Assembly (NCBI GenBank): GCA_947488325.1 | Contig: CANKYZ010000002.1 | Location: forward strand, 248,001 to 312,000 | Length of the DNA: 64,000 nucleotides | Direction: 5' to 3' | Source: an uncultured Erythrobacter sp. | Lineage (GTDB): Bacteria > Pseudomonadota > Alphaproteobacteria > Sphingomonadales > Sphingomonadaceae | Shown here: positions 58,159 through 64,000 of the stretch, piece after piece | How positions within the stretch are numbered: position 1 is the first letter of the stretch | Layout: each line of letters opens with the position of its first letter | Position numbers and translations under genes: made by a program | Notes under the pieces: model-generated | Database searches by the model: none | What the model was told of the DNA's origin: nothing | The model's input: the letters and a program-made list of their open reading frames with translations, nothing else

Positions 58159-59355
58159 ATGAGCCAATTCTCCCCTACAGATCCGATCGTTATCCTGTCC
58201 TATGCCCGCACCCCAATGGGCGGCATGCAAGGCGCGCTTTCTGATGTTTCCGCGACTGATTTGGGCGCCACCGCGGTTAAGGCTGCGGTTGAACGTTCCG
58301 GCGTTAAAGGCGAGAATTTTGACCGCGCTTATATGGGCTGCGTTCTTCCTGCCGGTCTGGGGCAAGCTCCTGCAAGACAAGCGGTTGTAAAGGCAGGCCT
58401 GCCAAAATCCGTGCAGGCAACCACAGTGAACAAGGTCTGCGGCAGCGGCATGCAAACCGTCATTATGGGCGCAGAAGCGCTCGCCAGTGGCACGATTGAT
58501 TATGTCATCGCTGGCGGGATGGAGAGCATGACCAATGCGCCTTACCTGCTCAAAAAGCACCGTTCGGGCGCGCGTATTGGCCACGACACCGCATACGATC
58601 ATATGTTCCTGGATGGGCTGGAAGATGCCTATGATGAAGGCCGCGCGATGGGCACATTTGCTCAGGACACGGCGGACGAATACCAACTGACCCGCGAAGC
58701 GATGGACGATTATTCAATCGAATCGCTCACCCGCGCCAATGCCGCGATTGAAAACGGCGCATTTGCAGACGAAGTGGTCCCGGTCACCTTCTCCACGCGC
58801 AAAGGTGAAGTGACCGTCGAAAAAGACGAACAACCCGGCAAAGGTCGCCCTGAAAAAATCCCGCAATTGCGCGCTGCATTTGCGAAAGATGGGACGATCA
58901 CTGCGGCAACATCCAGTTCAATTTCCGACGGCGCAGCCGCTGTTGTCCTTACACGTGACAGCATAGCCAGCGCCAACGGTCAGAAACCCGTCGCAAAGAT
59001 CACGGCTATGGCTGCACATGCTCGTGAACCAAAAGACTTCACGGTCGCACCTATTGGCGCGATTGAAAAAGTGCTCGCCAATGCAGGTTGGAGCATCGAA
59101 GACGTAGATCTTTGGGAAGTGAACGAGGCGTTTGCTTGCGTCGCCATGTTCGCAATGCGCGACATCGGCATCCCGCATGACAAAATCAATGTGAATGGCG
59201 GCGCAACAGCGCTTGGCCATCCAATCGGTGCATCAGGGACCCGCATTATCGTCACATTGCTCAATGCTCTGAAACGGCAAGGTAAGAGCAAGGGCGTTGC
59301 CAGCCTATGTATCGGCGGCGGTGAAGCCACTGCTGTTGCTGTTGAATTGGTGTGA
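58159..59355 (+). CDS. Acetyl-CoA C-acetyltransferase (thiolase)
   Basis: Thiolase condensing two acetyl-CoA or cleaving beta-ketoacyl-CoA. Catalytic Cys94 lies in NKVCGSGMQTV, the His in GGATALGHPIGASG and the second Cys in CIGGGEATAV. The track start (58135) is replaced by ATG 58159, with AAGGA 7 nt upstream, giving 398 residues, the normal length. It could be the biosynthetic PhaA type or a degradative AtoB type; no phaB lies beside it. Confidence 0.95.
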   Translation: MSQFSPTDPIVILSYARTPMGGMQGALSDVSATDLGATAVKAAVERSGVKGENFDRAYMGCVLPAGLGQAPARQAVVKAGLPKSVQATTVNKVCGSGMQTVIMGAEALASGTIDYVIAGGMESMTNAPYLLKKHRSGARIGHDTAYDHMFLDGLEDAYDEGRAMGTFAQDTADEYQLTREAMDDYSIESLTRANAAIENGAFADEVVPVTFSTRKGEVTVEKDEQPGKGRPEKIPQLRAAFAKDGTITAATSSSISDGAAAVVLTRDSIASANGQKPVAKITAMAAHAREPKDFTVAPIGAIEKVLANAGWSIEDVDLWEVNEAFACVAMFAMRDIGIPHDKINVNGGATALGHPIGASGTRIIVTLLNALKRQGKSKGVASLCIGGGEATAVAVELV

Positions 59356-59366
59356 ACTAGGGCAGA

Positions 59367-59879
59367 TTATGGAGCAGCTGTGGGCGGTGCAGTCACTATA
59401 TTGGCTGCACCCCACACCCGGTCTTTAGCGACCCAGCCAGATCGACCGGCCACATCAATCTCGCAGAAATTCTCACGGCAGCGGATCAATTCGCCGACCA
59501 CACCGGGCTCAGCACGCCAACGCAGCGGGCTCGTCGCATTGGGAGTTTCGCGCATTTCGACCGGCCCTTCACCGATAATCAGCGCGCCTCGCGATAGGCT
59601 CAACTGACTTTCTGCGATCCAGCCCTGGACACCTTCGTGGTCTCGCACCAACCGCCAACCTTCACGCAGTCGCACAATTTTCAGCGGCATGCCTTCGCGT
59701 TTGTAGACCCATTCAATCGGGTACTCTTGGCTAGGCCCTACGCGCATATAAACTTCGTCAAAACGCAGCGACGCCCAATAGGGCACCTCACGGTCCTGCG
59801 CGCGCAATTCCGCGGGCACCAATATGGCAGCCGAAAACACAGCAAGAGTTAATACGGCAAACGATCGGATCACATTCAT
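59367..59879 (-). CDS. SH3-domain secreted protein
   Basis: Periplasmic or secreted protein of 170 residues. The signal peptide (MNVIRSFAVLTLAVFSAAIL...LRA) is followed by two bacterial SH3-like repeats. The first contains VYMRVGPSQEYP and EGWRLVRDHEGVQGWI; the second contains VEMRETPNATSP and CEIDVAGRSGWVAKD. Such domains usually bind cell-wall peptides. The track starts at 59942; ATG 59879 begins the signal peptide and leaves 116 bp for the promoters of the divergent dehydrogenase gene. The Shine-Dalgarno sequence is weak. A C-terminal Ala/Pro tail follows. Confidence 0.85.
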   Translation of the reverse strand: MNVIRSFAVLTLAVFSAAILVPAELRAQDREVPYWASLRFDEVYMRVGPSQEYPIEWVYKREGMPLKIVRLREGWRLVRDHEGVQGWIAESQLSLSRGALIIGEGPVEMRETPNATSPLRWRAEPGVVGELIRCRENFCEIDVAGRSGWVAKDRVWGAANIVTAPPTAAP

Positions 59880-59995
59880 AGAGCGCGCTGATAGCGTCCC
59901 GATGGGGATATCTTCAAGTCTATCATTTTCCTGCTGTGCCAATCCGAGAGCTGACCGCTTGACCGGGCGGTGCCAAAGCCATTAGCGCTCCAACC

Positions 59996-61015
59996 ATGGC
60001 TGAAACAAACCCCGCTCCTAGTATCCCCGCTGGCAAACCCAAAGTTGTGGTCACGCGCCACCTAATGCCATCGGTCGAATCGCGGATGAGCGAGCTTTTC
60101 GATGCCACGCTGAACCCCAACGACGTTCCGATGACCCGCGATGGATTGGTCGCTGCGATGCAAGATTGTGACGTGCTGGTCCCCACTGTCACTGACCGCA
60201 TTGACGCAGAAATGATCAACACCGCTGGCGAGCAGCTGCGTTTGATAGCAAATTTCGGCGCGGGGACGGAGCATATCGACCTCGCCGCTGCAGCGAAGCG
60301 CAAAATAAAGATCACAAACACGCCGGGCGTCTTCACCGATGACACTGCTGACATCGCAATGGCCGGGATCATCGGAGTACCCCGGCGTATCCGCGAAGGT
60401 ACGCACTTGGTTCGCTCTGGCGAGTGGACCGGTTGGGCACCGTCAGGCTTACTGGGCCGAAAGCTCGGCGGAAAAGTGCTTGGAATAGTAGGCATGGGCC
60501 GCATCGGACAAGCCGTGGCGCACCGTGCGCGGGCGTTTGGTCTGGAGGTTGCATACTACAACCGAAAGCAGATGCCTCGGGCAGTGGAAAGCATGTTCGG
60601 AGCACGCTTTGTGGCTGATCTCGATGCGCTTGTGGCAGAGGCTGACATCCTAACTCTACACTGCCCATTGACCGAAGAAACTCGCGCGTTGATGGATGCG
60701 CGCCGCTTTGGTCTTATGAAACCGGGCGCCAGCATCATCAACACCGCGCGCGGCGAGTTAATCGATCAGGAGGCATTGATCGCGGCCCTGCAAAGCGGCC
60801 ATCTGTTAGGCGCAGGTCTCGACGTCTATCCGGACGAACCGAGTGTTGACGGCCGCCTGATTGAACATCCCAACGTCATGACCCTGCCCCACATAGGCAG
60901 CGCCACTGCCGAAGGGCGCGAAGCTTCGGGAGAGAAAGTGATCGCCAACATCCGCTTTTGGGCCGACGGGCACCGTCCGCCTGATCAGGTGCTTACGGCG
61001 TTGGTTGGCGGGTGA
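59996..61015 (+). CDS. D-2-hydroxyacid dehydrogenase (glyoxylate/hydroxypyruvate reductase-like)
   Basis: NAD(P)-dependent 2-hydroxyacid dehydrogenase, 339 residues. The Rossmann motif is LGIVGMGRIGQAVA. The catalytic Arg lies in NTARGELID, the Glu in YPDEPS and the His in LPHIGSAT. The first 12 residues are a Pro/Ala-rich extension. The Arg of YNRKQ after strand 2 of the cofactor fold suggests NADPH preference; that is inference. Likely substrates are glyoxylate or hydroxypyruvate. Confidence 0.92.
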   Translation: MAETNPAPSIPAGKPKVVVTRHLMPSVESRMSELFDATLNPNDVPMTRDGLVAAMQDCDVLVPTVTDRIDAEMINTAGEQLRLIANFGAGTEHIDLAAAAKRKIKITNTPGVFTDDTADIAMAGIIGVPRRIREGTHLVRSGEWTGWAPSGLLGRKLGGKVLGIVGMGRIGQAVAHRARAFGLEVAYYNRKQMPRAVESMFGARFVADLDALVAEADILTLHCPLTEETRALMDARRFGLMKPGASIINTARGELIDQEALIAALQSGHLLGAGLDVYPDEPSVDGRLIEHPNVMTLPHIGSATAEGREASGEKVIANIRFWADGHRPPDQVLTALVGG

Positions 61016-61034
61016 ATCGTCAAGTGTGACGCTG

Positions 61035-61760
61035 TTAGATTGCGTATTTCAACTGATCACCCACAATCGAGATCACCGTTTCGATAGACCTGCGATCCGC
61101 GCCAAAGGCAAAATGCCTCGAAGTCATTTCGATCTCGACATCGCGTTCCTCCGGCAAGCCCTTCGCGCAGGCCGGTGCTATTACGCCATCATTGGACGAC
61201 CAGACCGCGACAGTGTGCACAGCCGGCTTGATGCTAGGGTCGCCTTCAACCTTTGGCGCATCAACCTTGTGATCGTTTATCGCTTCATACAGTCGCCATG
61301 CATTGTTGGCCCGGCGGTCTCCGGAGAACGGTGAGCCTAATGTTACAACCAAGGCAACTTTGTCAGGATATCGCTGAGCGAGGACGCGCGAGAATATCCC
61401 ACCTAGACTCCAGCCCAGCAGCACCAATTTGCGCTCTTCATGCTCATACAATTGGTGGAACCTAGCTTCAGCTTTGGCAAATGTCTTTGGCGTGATCCCG
61501 GTAACAAAGCCTAGCTCAGATGGGTATGCACGGTATCCCGCAGCATTGAGAGTGCGGCGCAGCAGCGACGTCGATTGGTCACTGGAAAGAATGCCGGGAA
61601 AGACCAAGACTGGTTGCCCATTCTTATTCGCCACAACATCTGCCAACCTCACGCGCCTGAGCGGGCTTGCGATGATCTGAGCGATGTTAGGAATCTCCTT
61701 CAACCACAAGGACGCCGGTGGTGCTCTGGTAGAGTGAGATGAAATTGGGCGTGCCAACAC
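61035..61760 (-). CDS. Alpha/beta hydrolase family protein
   Basis: Putative esterase or lipase-like hydrolase of 241 residues. An early VLVFPGILSSDQS resembles the oxyanion strand, the nucleophile elbow is LGWSLGG, and a late His lies in SRHFAFG. It starts at GTG 61760, immediately after the GNAT stop, with GGA 7 nt upstream; a TTG one codon later is also possible. It is the last gene of the fabB-fabI-GNAT-hydrolase series. Substrate unknown. Confidence 0.8.
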   Translation of the reverse strand: MLARPISSHSTRAPPASLWLKEIPNIAQIIASPLRRVRLADVVANKNGQPVLVFPGILSSDQSTSLLRRTLNAAGYRAYPSELGFVTGITPKTFAKAEARFHQLYEHEERKLVLLGWSLGGIFSRVLAQRYPDKVALVVTLGSPFSGDRRANNAWRLYEAINDHKVDAPKVEGDPSIKPAVHTVAVWSSNDGVIAPACAKGLPEERDVEIEMTSRHFAFGADRRSIETVISIVGDQLKYAI

Positions 61761-62213
61761 TCAAATATCCAACGCGAACAATTGGTTGAATTCACCCGAT
61801 TCATATCCGGCAAAGGATTCGCACGGGTTAAATCCAAAAGCGCGATACAGTGCCAGCGCCGCCTTAAACATTTCGCCCGAACCCGTTTCCAACTTCACCT
61901 GACCGTGTCCGAGCTCTCTGGCGCGCGCGATCAGACGTGAAAGCATCGCTTTGCCCGCACCCGTCCCCAGTGCATCTGGATGCGCGCGCATTGACTTTAT
62001 CTCAGCAAAACCATCATGCTGCTTGAGCGCGCCAATCGAAAGCAAGCGCGTTGCATCCCAAGCCGCAAACACTTCGATATCGTCAGATTTCAGGCCAGAC
62101 AGGTCGAGCACATGGCAGGTGCCGGGCGGCGAGAATTGTTCCATTTCGCCATGATGCAATTCGAGCAATGCCACCACCTCAGGTTCCGAGAGATCAGTGG
62201 TTCGAATTTGCAT
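61761..62213 (-). CDS. GNAT family N-acetyltransferase
   Basis: Acetyl-CoA-dependent acetyltransferase of 150 residues. The acetyl-CoA-binding loop is ALGTGAGKAML (motif Q/R-x-x-G-x-G/A), preceded by the strand FAEIKSMRAHP and followed by LETGSGEMFKAALALYRAFGF. The track starts at TTG 62216; ATG 62213 has AGG 6 nt upstream. It lies 30 nt downstream of fabI. The acceptor substrate is unknown. Confidence 0.88.
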   Translation of the reverse strand: MQIRTTDLSEPEVVALLELHHGEMEQFSPPGTCHVLDLSGLKSDDIEVFAAWDATRLLSIGALKQHDGFAEIKSMRAHPDALGTGAGKAMLSRLIARARELGHGQVKLETGSGEMFKAALALYRAFGFNPCESFAGYESGEFNQLFALDI

Positions 62214-62243
62214 CAATTGCCTTTCAGGACAGGTTCGACATAC

Positions 62244-63044
62244 TCAAAGATTATCGAGTTGCGGCATGCCAAGAACATGAAATCCGCCATCCACATGGAT
62301 GATCTCTCCAGTGGTACAGGCCCCTGCATCGCTGCACAGATATACCGCCGTACCGCCCACTGCTTCCAACGTGGCATTGCTGCGCATCGGCGCATTTGTA
62401 TCGGCATGCCTATAGGTCGTGCGCGCGCCGCCAATGGCGGACATAGCCAGTGTTTTCATCGGACCGGGACTGATCGTGTTGACGCGAATACCATCGGGGC
62501 CGAGGTCATTGGCCAGATAACGCACAGCCGCTTCCAACGCTGCTTTAGCCACGCCCATTACATTGTAATTTGGGGTCACACGCGTCGAACCTATATAGCT
62601 TAGCGTCAACACCGTGCCGCCGTTCTCCACCATCATCGGATGGGCACGGCGCGTGACTTCGATCAAGCTATAGGCCGATATGTCCAGCGAGTTCTTAAAA
62701 TTCTCTCGCGAGGTGTCGAGAATGCGGCCCGTCAATTCCGATTTATCAGCATAAGCAATGGCGTGGATCACAAAATCCAGCCTGCCCCACTGCTCTTTCA
62801 ACGCAGCAAAGGCAGCATCCAGCGAAGCATCATCGGTAACATCAACATCCAGCATGAAATCCGATCCAACGCTTTCGGCAAGCGGCTCCAGACGCTTGCG
62901 AAAGGCGACACCCTGGTAAGCAAACGCCAGTTCCGCCCCAGCTTCAGCACAGGCTTTTGCAATCCCCCATGCGATCGACCGATCATTGGCCACGCCCATC
63001 ACGAGACCACGTTTTCCTGAAAGAACGCCTTTGCTCTCTGGCAT
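62244..63044 (-). CDS. fabI: Enoyl-[acyl-carrier-protein] reductase (NADH)
   Basis: Last reductive step of type II fatty acid elongation. The SDR-type cofactor site is VMGVANDRSIAWGIA. The catalytic Tyr pair and Lys lie in TLSYIGSTRVTPNYNVMGVAK (Y-x6-K pattern), and the C-terminal FHVLGM is typical of FabI. The track begins at TTG 63050; ATG 63044, with AGGGGG 6 nt upstream, gives 266 residues. Triclosan is a known inhibitor of this family. It follows fabB by 43 nt. Confidence 0.96.
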   Translation of the reverse strand: MPESKGVLSGKRGLVMGVANDRSIAWGIAKACAEAGAELAFAYQGVAFRKRLEPLAESVGSDFMLDVDVTDDASLDAAFAALKEQWGRLDFVIHAIAYADKSELTGRILDTSRENFKNSLDISAYSLIEVTRRAHPMMVENGGTVLTLSYIGSTRVTPNYNVMGVAKAALEAAVRYLANDLGPDGIRVNTISPGPMKTLAMSAIGGARTTYRHADTNAPMRSNATLEAVGGTAVYLCSDAGACTTGEIIHVDGGFHVLGMPQLDNL

Positions 63045-63087
63045 GCCCAACCCCCTTAGTTATTGGCGTATAAGCCGCACAGGAACT

Positions 63088-64000
63088 TCACCCGTGAAAT
63101 TTCGACAAGAGCATCGACCCATTAGTGCCGCCAAACCCGAAGGAATTAGTCATAACCGTATCAAGACCCGCATTTTCCATCATCTCGGTGGCGATCTCTT
63201 CCGGCTTCAGCGCTGGATCTAGGGTCTCCACATTAATCGACGGAATGATGAAATCATGCTCCAGCGCCAATAGGCAATAGATCGCCTCCTGTGCGCCGGT
63301 GGCCCCTTGGCTGTGACCTGTCATCGACTTGGTGGAACTGACAGGCGGGGTCGCGCCTTTACCAAAGACCCTGCGCACAGCTTCAATCTCACCAACATCG
63401 CCGACTGGCGTCGAAGTACCGTGGGCATTAATGTAGCTGACTTTGCGATCTTCGCTAAGGGTTCTGAGTGCCCCGCGCATGGCGCGTTCACCGCCTTCGC
63501 CCGATGGTGCCACCATGTCTGCACCGTCGGAGGTGGCGGCGAAGCCGGTCACTTCGGCGTAGATCTTTGCCCCGCGCGCCTGCGCATGATCGAGGCTTTC
63601 CAGAACCACCATCGCGCCGCCGCCGCCAATAACAAAACCATCACGGTCGGCGTCAAACGCACGCGAAGCTCGCTGCGGAGTATCGTTAAATTTGCTCGAC
63701 ATGGCGCCCATCGCGTCAAACAGGCACGACAGGGTCCAGTCCAACTCTTCGCCGCCACCGCCAAACATCACATCTTGCTGACCGAGCGCGATCTGCTGAG
63801 CCGCCATACCAATGCAATGCAATGACGTAGAACAGGCAGAGGTGATGGAGAAGTTCACGCCCTTGATCTGGTAGGCCGTGGCAAGGTTTGCGCTCACGGT
63901 AGAGGACATGGTTTTGGGCACAGCTAGCGGCCCAATGCGCTTTGTCGCGCCAGTTTTGAGGACCGTTTGATGTGCCGCGAACATGGCGGAAGTGGATGGA
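63088..64000 (-). CDS. fabB: Beta-ketoacyl-ACP synthase I (5' end cut by window edge)
   Basis: Condensing enzyme of fatty acid synthesis needed for unsaturated fatty acids. The open frame runs without a stop to the window edge, so about 100 N-terminal residues are missing and the internal ATG 63984 is not the start. The nucleophile Cys lies in [14 protein letters not shown]. The two histidines are in [12 protein letters not shown] and [12 protein letters not shown], and [10 protein letters not shown] closes the fold (here [10 protein letters not shown]). The sequence is closer to FabB than FabF throughout ([18 protein letters not shown]). fabA is expected just outside the window. Confidence 0.96.
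   Translation of the reverse strand, partial: PSTSAMFAAHQTVLKTGATKRIGPLAVPKTMSSTVSANLATAYQIKGVNFSITSACSTSLHCIGMAAQQIALGQQDVMFGGGGEELDWTLSCLFDAMGAMSSKFNDTPQRASRAFDADRDGFVIGGGGAMVVLESLDHAQARGAKIYAEVTGFAATSDGADMVAPSGEGGERAMRGALRTLSEDRKVSYINAHGTSTPVGDVGEIEAVRRVFGKGATPPVSSTKSMTGHSQGATGAQEAIYCLLALEHDFIIPSINVETLDPALKPEEIATEMMENAGLDTVMTNSFGFGGTNGSMLLSKFHG

Overview
The window is a compact stretch of housekeeping chromosome from an alphaproteobacterium of the order Sphingomonadales, most likely Erythrobacteraceae (an Erythrobacter or Altererythrobacter relative). The reasons are the E1-beta subunit fused to a lipoyl domain, the gene orders tpiA-secG-pyrG, trpC-moaC-moeA-lexA-comEC-gltX-gltA and nuoA-N followed by birA-coaX-rnj, and an alphaproteobacterial SOS box (GTTC-N7-GTTC) in front of lexA. 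I see no insertion sequence, prophage, CRISPR array or rRNA. One tRNA gene (Arg, CCT) is present. The placement is inference from gene content; no database was searched.

Layout. 0.1-3.1 kb (minus): ftsB, pdhA, pdhB. 3.2-6.6 kb: an acyl-CoA dehydrogenase divergent from a haloalkane dehalogenase and an MFS transporter. 6.8-8.5 kb (minus): grxC, a nitrilase-family amidase, a DUF1178 protein, tRNA-Arg. 8.5-9.2 kb: a small heat-shock gene with a candidate RpoH promoter and RNA thermometer. 9.2-9.6 kb: a 445-bp gap with hairpins and an 18-bp palindrome. 9.6-12.7 kb (minus): tpiA, secG, pyrG. 12.9-20.7 kb (plus): a PpiD-like periplasmic chaperone and the trpE...trpGDC cluster, in which a lipoprotein gene and a proline iminopeptidase gene separate trpE from trpG. 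20.9-28.5 kb: moaC, moeA, lexA, comEC (minus), gltX, gltA.

28.6-35.3 kb is the least understood part. Four minus-strand genes encode an Hpt-like protein without its histidine, a nucleotidyltransferase-like membrane protein, a helical protein, and a histidine-kinase-like protein without its phospho-acceptor histidine. They are divergent from a large two-TM coiled-coil protein whose architecture recalls the polarity factors TipN and GPR. This could be a signalling or polarity module that works without histidine phosphotransfer.

35.3-55.5 kb (minus) holds all 14 NADH:quinone oxidoreductase genes, nuoA to nuoN, followed by birA, coaX, rnj and a DUF1467 gene. Five extra small genes lie inside the nuo cluster, between B/C, D/E, E/F, F/G and H/I. 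All are joined to their neighbours by stop/start overlaps; four have signal-peptide-like N-termini and cysteines, and one is a two-TM protein. They are the best candidates here for an undescribed system, namely periplasmic and membrane accessory factors of complex I.

55.7-64 kb: a GST-like protein, an aldehyde dehydrogenase, a thiolase, an SH3-domain protein, a 2-hydroxyacid dehydrogenase, and a fabB (cut by the window edge)-fabI-GNAT-hydrolase operon.

Start codons were reset from the ORF track where a Shine-Dalgarno sequence, family N-terminus or overlap with the previous gene argued for it. UUG starts are proposed for pdhA, gltA, birA, the MFS gene and the nucleotidyltransferase-like gene.
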